From assembly GCA_947461985.1 (NCBI GenBank), contig CANHNT010000052.1, positions 1-9,995 of the forward strand: a DNA stretch of 9,995 nt, in the 5' to 3' direction. Under the pieces are notes generated by a model. It was not told the DNA's origin. It did no database searches and saw only the letters and a list, made by a program, of their open reading frames with translations. The translations under genes and the position numbers were made by a program. Numbering within the stretch: the stretch's first letter is position 1; each line of letters begins with the position of its first letter. This document shows, in pieces, positions 1 through 7,004 of the stretch. Source of the DNA: Bacteroidota bacterium. Its GTDB lineage: Bacteria; Bacteroidota; Bacteroidia; Chitinophagales; Chitinophagaceae.

Positions 1-735
1 GAAGATACCAAGTTGAAAATTGATTTAAAAAACCGTCATCCAGAAGATGCATTTTCAAATATTGCCTATGAAAAAGGTGCTATTTTTTTACGCATGTTAG
101 AAGAAAATATGGGAAGACCAGCATTTGATGTTTACTTAAATAATTATTTTCAAACAAATGCTTTTGTACCAATGACTTCTGAAAAAGCATTGGCATTTAT
201 GCGTCAACATTTATTTAATGGCGATTCTTCCATTGAAACAAAACTACGGCTTCACCAATGGATTTATGAGCCAGGTTTGCCTGACAATTGCCCTAAAATA
301 AATCCAATTCGTTTTATTGAAGTTGATAAACAACGAACCGCGTTTGAGCAATCGGGTAAAGTGGAGAACTTAAAAACCAGTAATTGGACAACACACGAAT
401 GGTTACAATTTTTACGCAAACTTCCTCATCCTTTTGCAATCAGCAGAATGGAATTATTGGATGCTAAATTTCAATTAACAAATACATCAAACAGTGAAAT
501 TGCTGATGAGTGGTTTAAACTTTCTATCAGTTCAAATTATGAAAAAGCATTTACTAAAATGGAAATATTCTTGTCGAAAGTTGGACGTAAAAAATTCCTT
601 CAACCGCTGTATTCTGAGCTAATGAGCCAAGAAAAATACAAACCATTTGCAAAAGAATTATTTGAAAAATATAAAAATAACTACCATCCACAAACAGCAG
701 AAAAAATAAGTGGCATTATCAATCCAAAAAAATAA
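1..735 (+). CDS. M1-family aminopeptidase, leukotriene A4 hydrolase type, C-terminal part (5' end outside window)
   Basis: The frame is open from base 1 and ends at TAA 733-735, giving 244 residues of a longer protein. Members of this family are zinc aminopeptidases that remove N-terminal residues from peptides. The HExxH zinc site must lie upstream of the window. The visible part begins with the end of the catalytic domain: YEKG at residues 23-26 (Tyr codon 67-69) matches the transition-state tyrosine, Tyr383 in human LTA4H. The linker WIYEPGLP follows at 87-94, then a helical Leuk-A4-hydro_C domain from about residue 105. GRKKF at 195-199 matches the human Arg563/Lys565 region that binds the substrate carboxylate. 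The residue equivalent to LTA4H Tyr378 is Phe18. The TTG at 13-15 is an internal Leu codon, not a start. It converges on the LolA-like gene with 19 bases between stops and no visible hairpin terminator. Family assignment is secure; cell location cannot be judged without the N-terminus. Confidence 0.9.
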   Translation, partial: EDTKLKIDLKNRHPEDAFSNIAYEKGAIFLRMLEENMGRPAFDVYLNNYFQTNAFVPMTSEKALAFMRQHLFNGDSSIETKLRLHQWIYEPGLPDNCPKINPIRFIEVDKQRTAFEQSGKVENLKTSNWTTHEWLQFLRKLPHPFAISRMELLDAKFQLTNTSNSEIADEWFKLSISSNYEKAFTKMEIFLSKVGRKKFLQPLYSELMSQEKYKPFAKELFEKYKNNYHPQTAEKISGIINPKK

Positions 736-754
736 TTAAAAGAAAACGGACTAA

Positions 755-1444
755 TTAATCAACAAACTCTGCATCCTTTAAATGTGCATTGATTGTGTAG
801 TTACTAAAGTTTAATTGAATGCTGCCAGTTTCTTTGGATTCAATGCCCGTTTTTGGTTTTGATTTTTTATTCAAATCTACCGACATCATTTTAGGGACTT
901 TGACTTTATTAATTTCAACTTTTACAATAATTTTATCGGGCAATGCATATTTTAAATTGCTCCCATAAATACTTTTGGTTTCAATGGTGCCGTTATTTTT
1001 TGTAGTAATTTGAGATTTATACACCAAGGGATTTTTAATATCTATCCAAAATTTCCCTAAAATTAATTCATCTTGTGCCTTCAATGGAATGATGTTTACG
1101 ATCGCGCAATTTTTACCTTCCACAATTTCATAACCCGAAATAATGGATGTATATGAATTGGTATCGATGAGCATTTCACTCATATTTTGCATTGGATTTT
1201 GTTTTGGCAAAAAGAAAATACCTTTGGCTTTTATTTTAAATTTATTCGGTTTTTTAAAAACGACTTTACCTTTTAGGTTTTTCATTTTTACACCAGGAAT
1301 ATTAAATTCCATAAATAAATCAGCTTTGTAATCGCTTATTTGATTGAATTTTTTATTCAATTCACGAACCAACAATTTTGGATCATCACCAGCCAATGCT
1401 TGAAACGAAACAAATAAAAATAAAATAGAAAGTAATTTTTGCAT
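755..1444 (-). CDS. Exported LolA-like (outer-membrane lipoprotein-sorting-like) protein
   Basis: This is a 229-residue protein with a clear type I signal peptide: K3, a hydrophobic stretch at 4-15, and likely cleavage after ALA at 18. There is no lipobox cysteine, so it should be soluble in the periplasm. The pattern GKVVFKKPNKFKI at 59-71 (a Gly, beta strand, then KPNKF) is typical of the LolA/LolB/RseB half-barrel fold, as is FWIDIKNPLVYKSQ at 132-145. This fold binds acyl chains or lipoproteins. Residues 170-229 form a further strand-rich section with a Lys-rich patch near 180-205. It is the last gene of the operon with the ABC permease and ATPase. Its ATG overlaps the permease stop by one base (TAATG), which implies translational coupling. 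It could shuttle a lipid or lipoprotein for that transporter (inference). It is too divergent for me to call it the housekeeping LolA. Fold class fairly sure; substrate unknown. Confidence 0.72.
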   Translation of the reverse strand: MQKLLSILFLFVSFQALAGDDPKLLVRELNKKFNQISDYKADLFMEFNIPGVKMKNLKGKVVFKKPNKFKIKAKGIFFLPKQNPMQNMSEMLIDTNSYTSIISGYEIVEGKNCAIVNIIPLKAQDELILGKFWIDIKNPLVYKSQITTKNNGTIETKSIYGSNLKYALPDKIIVKVEINKVKVPKMMSVDLNKKSKPKTGIESKETGSIQLNFSNYTINAHLKDAEFVD

Positions 1445-2292
1445 TATGAATTAATGTCTTTACGATTAAAATAAAATATTGAGATAGAAATAAATAATAC
1501 AATGTGTACTATTAAAACAGCTATTGAAAACCAAATGTCATGAAAAGGAATTGGATCTTCAAACAAACTTTTCCATGAAATCATGTGGGTAGTAAACAAA
1601 AACGGTTTTATAATATCAAAGCTTGGCAAATCAAACATTCCTATGATGGTAAACACAATAATGATAGCCATAACCGTTACAATTGGCGTAATGGAATTAT
1701 CCATAATACAAGAAAGCATATTGGCTAAACTAGCGACTACACTCAATGATAAAAATGCAATTAAAAAAGCATAACCCCATCTCCAAGTAATATCATCGGC
1801 ACTGATAATCGTTAATCCTTCACTGTTTAATGCCATTAAATCGCCATCACCAAAAATCCAATGAGAAACAAAAAGCGCAAAAAAACCAAGTACAATCAAT
1901 AACAACAACGTATAAAACAAACCGGCTATCCATTTTGCTAAAACAATTTTTGTTCTGCTAGCCGGCCTCGTCAATAAAAAACGAATCGTTCCATTGGCCG
2001 TTTCTCCACTCACTAAATCGCCTGTAACCAAAGCCACTAACAATGGCATTTGTACAATTAAAGTTTGTAATACAATAAAGCAAATTAAATTACCATTTAA
2101 TACTTTCCCTTCTACATTAAAAACGTTTTCTAACTGACCAGTAACAAATGAAAGAATTTCTTTTCCATCATGATAAAATGCACTTTGAAGCATCAAACAA
2201 ATAAAAGCAATGATACCAAAACCTATAAAACTTCTAGGTCGTTTAATGGTTTTGATAATTTCATTTTTTAAAATTGCAATAAACTCTTTCAT
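1444..2292 (-). CDS. ABC-2 type transporter permease
   Basis: A 282-residue integral membrane protein with six hydrophobic segments at about 21-40, 69-90, 121-145, 174-196, 202-220 and 254-276, the usual fold of ABC-2 (NatB/BcrB/NosY-like) permeases. The cytoplasmic N-terminus ends in a basic KRPRS. The stretch GDLVSGETANGTIRFLLTRP at 91-110, between segments 2 and 3, is the conserved loop of this family (E-x-x-x-G-T-x-R/K-x-L-L-T-x-P) and probably contacts the ATPase. Segments 3 and 4 are separated by a roughly 28-residue, partly acidic loop. The start lies 10 bases after the ATPase stop and is preceded by AAAAAGAT, a weak purine-rich ribosome site. The stop overlaps the next gene's ATG. With one ATPase and one permease gene, the transporter is probably a 2+2 assembly in the inner membrane, acting as an exporter or as a machine extracting molecules from the membrane (inference). 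Substrate not predictable. Confidence 0.88.
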   Translation of the reverse strand: MKEFIAILKNEIIKTIKRPRSFIGFGIIAFICLMLQSAFYHDGKEILSFVTGQLENVFNVEGKVLNGNLICFIVLQTLIVQMPLLVALVTGDLVSGETANGTIRFLLTRPASRTKIVLAKWIAGLFYTLLLLIVLGFFALFVSHWIFGDGDLMALNSEGLTIISADDITWRWGYAFLIAFLSLSVVASLANMLSCIMDNSITPIVTVMAIIIVFTIIGMFDLPSFDIIKPFLFTTHMISWKSLFEDPIPFHDIWFSIAVLIVHIVLFISISIFYFNRKDINS

Positions 2293-2302
2293 ATCTTTTT
2301 AC

Positions 2303-3211
2303 TTATTGATTGGTGATTTTTAAAAAGTATTCTTCCAATTGATTTCTGTAATCGATTCGCTCAATACCAACTCCTGAGTGCGTTAAAAAAGCAACCAATT
2401 CGGGTATTTTATCTTTCGACATATTCATCACAAACACATTTTCTTCCATCTTATCAAATAGCTCATTCCAATTTGACTGATTGATTAATTGAGAGGTTTT
2501 TTCAACTTCAATCACTTCTAATTTTACATGAATTTTTTCATGTGAAAGCAATTCATCTACTTTACCTTGTGCAATCGTTTTTCCTTTATTGATTACAATC
2601 ATGCTGCTGCACATTTCTTGCACTTCGCTTAAAATATGAGATGAAAACAAAATGGTTTTCCCCTCTTCTTTATTAAGTGACAAAATCAAATTTCGCAAAT
2701 CAATAATTCCTTGAGGATCTAGCCCGGTATTGGGTTCATCTAAAATAATTAATGACGGATTATGAATGAGCAATTGTGCTAAACCTAAGCGTTGTTTCAT
2801 TCCATGAGAATAGGTTTTCACTTTGTCTTTTTCTCTACCTAAAAGGCCTACTCGTTCTAATAATTGTTCAAAATCTGCTTTTTTAAAATTTAATTGATTG
2901 GCTCGAGCAAATAATTGCAAATTTTCGAGTGCTGTTAAATAATTATAAAAATCTGGTTTTTCAATAATGCACCCCACTTCACGCATAATAGCACTGCGGT
3001 TTGTGTTGAGCGATTTCCCGAATAAATTTATCTCCCCTTGAGTATTTTTTATCAGCCCCATGATCATTCTCAAGGTAGTACTTTTTCCTGAGCCATTTGG
3101 ACCTAAAAAGCCATAAATATCTCCTTGTTGAACCTCAAAACTCAAATCATTGACTGCTACAAAATCTCCGAAATGTTTACTCACGTTTTTGAGTTGAATA
3201 GCTAACGACAT
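2303..3211 (-). CDS. ABC transporter ATP-binding protein (BcrA/NatA-like)
   Basis: A 302-residue ATPase that powers the permease encoded next to it. Landmarks in order: Walker A GPNGSGKST at 37-45, a Q-loop position occupied by Glu (IIEKPDFY, E84), signature YSHGMKQRLG at 134-143, Walker B LIILDEP at 154-160, D-loop GLDP at 163-166 and H-loop histidine at 192. Signature S-x-GMKQ with Glu in the Q-loop is seen in the BcrA/NatA-like branch, so these are family traits rather than damage. His136 is less usual there; Leu is common. Residues 215-302 form a C-terminal extension that may dimerise or contact the permease. It is the first gene of the three-gene minus-strand operon. The ATG lies about 18 bases after a TACATTTG -7 promoter element, with no GG-rich ribosome site, as is usual in Bacteroidota. 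Function as an ABC-2 exporter ATPase is secure; a specific antibiotic role is not supported. Confidence 0.93.
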   Translation of the reverse strand: MSLAIQLKNVSKHFGDFVAVNDLSFEVQQGDIYGFLGPNGSGKSTTLRMIMGLIKNTQGEINLFGKSLNTNRSAIMREVGCIIEKPDFYNYLTALENLQLFARANQLNFKKADFEQLLERVGLLGREKDKVKTYSHGMKQRLGLAQLLIHNPSLIILDEPNTGLDPQGIIDLRNLILSLNKEEGKTILFSSHILSEVQEMCSSMIVINKGKTIAQGKVDELLSHEKIHVKLEVIEVEKTSQLINQSNWNELFDKMEENVFVMNMSKDKIPELVAFLTHSGVGIERIDYRNQLEEYFLKITNQ

Positions 3212-3229
3212 ATTTTATTTTAATTGATG

Positions 3230-3264
3230 CAAATGTAAAAGAATATCTAGAGTAATCTTATCAA
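3230..3264 (-). promoter_or_regulatory. Putative promoter of the ABC/LolA-like operon
   Basis: Read on the minus strand, TACATTTG (3237-3230) matches the Bacteroidota -7 consensus TAnnTTTG exactly. A TTG (3264-3262) lies 24 bases upstream, one longer than the usual 17-23 spacing for the -33 element. Transcription would begin near 3224, leaving a leader of about a dozen bases before the ATG at 3211. The motif match is seen; promoter activity is inferred. Confidence 0.55.
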
Positions 3265-3275
3265 AATGGTTGATA
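3259..3275. promoter_or_regulatory. Dyad TATCAA-N5-TTGATA over the -33 element, possible operator
   Basis: A perfect 6-bp inverted repeat with a 5-base spacer (AATGG) covers the TTG proposed as the -33 element of the ABC operon. One wobble and one further pair extend it outward. Size and placement fit a repressor operator of the TetR/MarR/GntR kind. Arms of this length can arise by chance in AT-rich DNA, and no regulator gene is visible nearby. Confidence 0.3.
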
Positions 3276-3307
3276 GGTTATTTTTAATGACAAAATAAGT
3301 AGTCAAT

Positions 3308-3342
3308 AAAAAAACACTCAATTATTTTATTGAGTGTTTTTT
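3308..3342 (-). terminator. Intrinsic terminator of clpB
   Basis: A perfect 14-bp inverted repeat has arms 3309-3322 and 3329-3342 and a six-base loop (TATTTT). The core is CACTCAAT/ATTGAGTG with A-runs and T-runs at the outer ends. On the minus strand it lies about 26 bases after the clpB stop and ends in a run of seven U, so it should terminate clpB and insulate the ABC operon. By symmetry it could also work on plus-strand transcripts. Confidence 0.9.
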
Positions 3343-3367
3343 AGGTAAAATTAGGTAAACAAGGAGT

Positions 3368-5965
3368 CTATTCATTTCTCAACACCACCATTCCGTCAAA
3401 TACATCCACAATTACTTTTTTATCTTTATTAATATCGCCAGCAATTATTTTTTTACTTAATAGATTGATTATTTCTTTTTGAATCACTCTTTTCAATGGT
3501 CTTGCACCAAATTGAGGATCGAACCCTTGATCAACTAAATACTCTAACGCAAAAGGGGTAAATTCTAAATCGATTCCTTGAATTTTGAGCATTTGTTGCA
3601 ATCCTTTCAATTGAATTTCGATGATGCCTTTAATCTCATTTTTCATTAACGGTTTAAACATGATGATTTCATCAATTCGATTTAAAAACTCGGGGCGAAT
3701 TGTTTGACGCAACAAAGTCATTACTTCTACTTTTGTTTTTTCCGTCACAACATCTACATTTTTTTCTGTTACTTTTTCAAAATTATCCTGAATGATGTGG
3801 CTACCCATATTGGAAGTCATAATGATAATGGTATTTTTAAAATTCACCATTCGACCTTTATTATCTGTCAAACGACCATCATCAAGCACTTGTAACAACA
3901 CATTAAAAACATCTGGATGCGCTTTTTCAATTTCATCAAATAAGACTACACTGTATGGCTTACGACGAACGGCTTCAGTTAATTGTCCACCTTCATCATA
4001 ACCCACATATCCTGGAGGCGCACCCACCAATCGACTTACCGAATGTTTTTCTTGATATTCACTCATGTCGATTCTTGTCATCATGCCATCATCGTCAAAT
4101 AAAAACTCGGCTAACGCTTTGGCTAATTCTGTTTTACCAACACCTGTAGTCCCCAAGAAAATGAAAGAACCAATTGGTTTTTTTTCATCTTGCAAACCAG
4201 CACGGCTTCTTCTAATCGCATCTGCAACAGCTGTAATGGCTTCTTCTTGTCCTACTACCCTTTCATGCAGGTGACTTTCTAAATTCAATAATTTTTCTTT
4301 TTCAGTTTGCAACATTCTAGTAATAGGAATTCCAGTAGCTTTTGCAATACTCGAAGCAATGTCCTCTGCATCTACTTCCTCTTTCAATAAACGTTTGTGG
4401 GTGTCTTTGCTGGCTTCTAGTTCTTTCATCCACAGCTCCAACTTTATTTCTTCATCCTTAATTTTTCCGTATCTAATTTCAGCCACTTTCCCAAAGTCCC
4501 CATTTCGTTCGGCTTGGTCGGCTTGCACTTTAAAATCTTCAATGGCAGCACGTGCATTTTGAATTTTATCAACTTGCTCTTTTTCCATTAGCCAACGAGA
4601 TTTAAATGCGTCTCGTTGTTCAGAAAGATTGGCAATTTCTTTGCCTAATTCTTCTAATTTCTTTTTATCGTTTTCACGTTTAATCGCTTCACGTTCAATT
4701 TCTAATTGACGAAGTTTACGTTCCAATTCATCTAATTCTTCAGGCATTGAATTCATTTCTAATTTCAATTTCGCTGCGCTTTCATCAATTAAATCAATGG
4801 CTTTATCGGGTAAAAAACGATCGGTAATATATCGGTTTGATAATTCAACTGCTGCAATAATCGCTTCATCTTTAATGCGAACATGATGATGTGCTTCATA
4901 TTTATCTTTGATTCCACGAAGAATAGAAATCGCATCGTCAACGCTGGGTTCATCCACTATAATTTTTTGAAAACGACGTTCCAATGCTTTGTCTTTTTCG
5001 AAATATTTTTGATATTCATTTAAGGTAGTAGCTCCAATCGCACGAAGTTCGCCTCGAGCCAAAGCTGGTTTTAAAATATTGGCTGCATCCATGGCACCTT
5101 CACCACCGCCAGCACCTACTAGCGTATGTATTTCATCAATAAATAAAATAATTTGCCCATCACTTTCTGTTACTTCTTTAATAACTGCTTTTAAACGCTC
5201 TTCAAACTCCCCTTTGTATTTTGCACCAGCAATAAGCTGTCCCATATCTAACGAATAAATAATTTTTGACTTTAAATTTTCTGGCACATCACCATTCATA
5301 ATTCGATGTGCTAACCCTTCAACAATAGCGGTTTTACCAACACCCGGTTCACCCACCAACATTGGATTGTTTTTGCTTCTACGGGAAAGAATATGCAGGG
5401 TTCTGCGAATTTCTTCATCTCGACCAATAACAGGATCAAGCTTGCCTTGTGCTGCCATTTCGTTTAAATTTCGGGCAAATTTTTTCAACCAATTGTAATT
5501 CCCTTCTCCTGTTTGACTGTTGACCGTTGACCCTTTTCGACTTTCTTTGATAGCCGCTTTTAAATTTTTCTCTGATAAACCAGCATCTTTTAAAACGTTC
5601 GAAGTAGAATCGTTATTACTTAAAATACCTAATAAAAGATGCTCCAATGAAACAAATTCATCTCCAAACTCTTTTAAATATGAACCTGCTTTTAATACGG
5701 CTGCATTTAATTCACGAGAAACATTTTGTCCGGCTTCGCCTGAAAATTTAGGTAATTTAGTAACAGCTTCATTTATTTTTTGTTCCACAAATGAAACATT
5801 TACGTCGTTTTTTTTCAATAAAAATTCAATCGAATTTTCGTCATTATCTAACATCGCTTTTAGCACATGACACGTTTCAATTTGCGAATTCTGATTGTTG
5901 AAAGCCAATTGCTGTGCTTGTGCAATTGCCTCTTGCGCTTTGATGGTAAAATTGTTTAAATTCAT
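3368..5965 (-). CDS. clpB: ATP-dependent disaggregase ClpB (Hsp100)
   Basis: An 865-residue cytoplasmic AAA+ chaperone that threads aggregated proteins through a hexameric pore together with DnaK/DnaJ/GrpE; E. coli ClpB has 857 residues. Domains in order: Clp N-domain repeats (about 1-145); first AAA+ ring with Walker A GEPGVGKT 205-212, pore loop KYKG 249-252 and Walker B IILFIDE 272-278; a coiled-coil middle domain (about 405-525), the mark of ClpB against ClpA or ClpC; second ring with Walker A GTTGVGKT 605-612, pore-loop Tyr653, Walker B VVLFDE 673-678 and the late arginines of RPEFLNR and GARPLKR. No ClpP-binding IGF/IGL loop is seen, so it should not feed a protease. All key residues are intact. 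It is transcribed alone: its own terminator follows, and the gene upstream is divergent. No TAnnTTTG promoter is visible before it, but an inverted repeat lies at 6035-6060. The ATG is preceded by an A-rich stretch without a purine-rich ribosome site. Confidence 0.98.
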   Translation of the reverse strand: MNLNNFTIKAQEAIAQAQQLAFNNQNSQIETCHVLKAMLDNDENSIEFLLKKNDVNVSFVEQKINEAVTKLPKFSGEAGQNVSRELNAAVLKAGSYLKEFGDEFVSLEHLLLGILSNNDSTSNVLKDAGLSEKNLKAAIKESRKGSTVNSQTGEGNYNWLKKFARNLNEMAAQGKLDPVIGRDEEIRRTLHILSRRSKNNPMLVGEPGVGKTAIVEGLAHRIMNGDVPENLKSKIIYSLDMGQLIAGAKYKGEFEERLKAVIKEVTESDGQIILFIDEIHTLVGAGGGEGAMDAANILKPALARGELRAIGATTLNEYQKYFEKDKALERRFQKIIVDEPSVDDAISILRGIKDKYEAHHHVRIKDEAIIAAVELSNRYITDRFLPDKAIDLIDESAAKLKLEMNSMPEELDELERKLRQLEIEREAIKRENDKKKLEELGKEIANLSEQRDAFKSRWLMEKEQVDKIQNARAAIEDFKVQADQAERNGDFGKVAEIRYGKIKDEEIKLELWMKELEASKDTHKRLLKEEVDAEDIASSIAKATGIPITRMLQTEKEKLLNLESHLHERVVGQEEAITAVADAIRRSRAGLQDEKKPIGSFIFLGTTGVGKTELAKALAEFLFDDDGMMTRIDMSEYQEKHSVSRLVGAPPGYVGYDEGGQLTEAVRRKPYSVVLFDEIEKAHPDVFNVLLQVLDDGRLTDNKGRMVNFKNTIIIMTSNMGSHIIQDNFEKVTEKNVDVVTEKTKVEVMTLLRQTIRPEFLNRIDEIIMFKPLMKNEIKGIIEIQLKGLQQMLKIQGIDLEFTPFALEYLVDQGFDPQFGARPLKRVIQKEIINLLSKKIIAGDINKDKKVIVDVFDGMVVLRNE

Positions 5966-6034
5966 TTTTGATATTATGGTTATTTCCTAAATACACCACA
6001 AACTATAAACCAAACGAAAACATTCTTACGATTT

Positions 6035-6060
6035 GTCATGTAAAAATTGTCTATCATGAC
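6035..6060. repeat. Inverted repeat GTCATG-N14-CATGAC upstream of clpB
   Basis: Six-base arms at 6035-6040 and 6055-6060 are separated by 14 bases, so the half-sites lie 20 bp apart, about two helical turns. It begins 70 bases upstream of the clpB ATG, a plausible place for a regulator site controlling a stress gene. The arms are seen; the function is a guess, since an arm this short may be chance. Confidence 0.25.
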
Positions 6061-6275
6061 TTTGTTGCAGTATTGTTAAATTTAGAAGGACAAAATGACT
6101 TGATTATTATTTCTATTTAAAAATATTTAGGATCAATTATTACCAATAATATTATAGATTTTAATGCAATAAGATTGCTTTTTTACAGTCTCGTTTAACT
6201 CATATTTTTTTGATAAAAAAATCATAAATATGTGAATTGAGTTTTCTGAAAATCAAAATTACAATACATTTCCTC

Positions 6276-6283
6276 TATATTTG
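6276..6283 (+). promoter_or_regulatory. Putative -7 promoter element of the DedA/MFS pair
   Basis: TATATTTG matches the Bacteroidota -7 consensus TAnnTTTG exactly and is followed by C, as often seen. It ends 17 bases before the DedA-family ATG, giving a leader of roughly a dozen bases. No TTG is found at the usual -33 distance; the nearest, at 6237-6239, is 36 bases upstream. Confidence 0.6.
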
Positions 6284-6300
6284 CCATCTAAATTTATAAG

Positions 6301-6969
6301 ATGTTAGAAACATTAAAAGAAACATTACTAAATCCATTGTGGTACATCGAAAATGGCGGCTTATGGGTTTTGCTATTTGTCATTTTTGCAGAAACAGGAT
6401 TATTTGTTGGTTTTTTTCTTCCTGGAGATTCTTTGTTGTTTGTAGCTGGAATTTATGTTCAAACATTTGCCGATAAATTTACAACCGACTTTTTCCCAAT
6501 TCATTACATTGGAATTATGTTGTTAATATCCATAGCAGGTATCATTGGAAACTATGTTGGATATTGGTTTGGAAAAAAATCGGGGCCTTTTTTATACGAA
6601 CGAAAAGATACATTTTTTTTCAAACGAAAACATTTGCTTACCGCAAAATCATTTTACGATAAAAATGGAGCTTTAGCGGTTATTGGTGCTCGTTTTTTGC
6701 CCATTGTGCGAACGTTTGCACCCATTATAGCAGGAATTGTTGGAATGGATTTTAAAAAATTCACCTTATATAATATTATCGGTTCATTGTCTTGGGTTTT
6801 TTCGATGATGTTGGCTGGTAAATTTTTACATGCCTTATTTTTAGAAAAATTCAATTTTGATTTAACGAAACATCTTGAAATAATTGTGATTGGAATTATT
6901 TTAATTACTACACTACCGGTTATTTTCAAATTTATTTTGGGCGGTAAAAAAGAAGATTACAACGAATAA
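6301..6969 (+). CDS. DedA-family (VTT/SNARE-associated domain) inner membrane protein
   Basis: A 222-residue polytopic membrane protein. The DedA hallmarks are present: FAETGLFVGFFLPGDSLLF at 29-47, with the acidic residues Glu31 and Asp43; GNYVGYWFGKKSG at 83-95; and RFLPIVRTFAPIIAG at 131-145, with Arg131 and Arg137. These correspond to the essential Glu39, Asp51, Arg130 and Arg136 of E. coli YqjA/YghB. DedA proteins support envelope integrity, proton-motive-force homeostasis and lipid translocation (undecaprenyl phosphate or phospholipid flipping in studied members). Which applies here cannot be told from sequence. Hydrophobic segments lie near 20-50, 67-90, 124-147, 155-175 and 190-211. 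The gene has a -7 promoter element just upstream and probably forms an operon with the MFS gene 35 bases downstream. Length is normal and nothing is missing. Confidence 0.93.
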   Translation: MLETLKETLLNPLWYIENGGLWVLLFVIFAETGLFVGFFLPGDSLLFVAGIYVQTFADKFTTDFFPIHYIGIMLLISIAGIIGNYVGYWFGKKSGPFLYERKDTFFFKRKHLLTAKSFYDKNGALAVIGARFLPIVRTFAPIIAGIVGMDFKKFTLYNIIGSLSWVFSMMLAGKFLHALFLEKFNFDLTKHLEIIVIGIILITTLPVIFKFILGGKKEDYNE

Positions 6970-7004
6970 TTTTCTTTTGACATTTTGTTTCTTATTTTTA
7001 AACC

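Larger units (their letters stand above)
5966..6300. other. Divergent intergenic region between clpB and the DedA-family gene
   Basis: These 335 bases are very AT-rich and I find no convincing gene in either direction. They must hold the promoters of both flanking genes. What can be seen: an inverted repeat GTCATG-N14-CATGAC (6035-6060) on the clpB side, a T7-GAT-A7 hairpin-forming stretch (6204-6222), a looser dyad around it (AACTC 6197-6201 with GAGTT 6239-6243), and a TATATTTG -7 element just before the DedA-family start. No CIRCE element (TTAGCACTC-N9-GAGTGCTAA) is present. Confidence 0.7.

Noticed and set aside
13..15. TTG as the start codon of the first gene.
   Set aside because: The frame is open back to base 1, and the residues before it (EDTK) continue the M1 family sequence, so the gene starts outside the window.
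2303..3211. Glu in the Q-loop and SHGMKQ instead of LSGGQ in the ABC ATPase as a sign of an inactive enzyme.
   Set aside because: Walker A, Walker B, D-loop and H-loop are intact, and these changes are common in the BcrA/NatA-like branch.
5520..5870. A 116-codon open frame on the plus strand opposite the clpB N-domain.
   Set aside because: Antisense to a fully intact, highly conserved gene, with no promoter or recognisable domain; it is a shadow of clpB codon use.
6204..6222. T7-GAT-A7 hairpin with one more A-T pair, considered as a terminator.
   Set aside because: It has no G-C pairs, is not at a gene end, and pure A/T palindromes are expected in such AT-rich DNA.
6654..6929. A 91-codon minus-strand open frame within the DedA-family gene.
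   Set aside because: The plus-strand protein is clearly real with all family motifs; the antisense product has no recognisable features.
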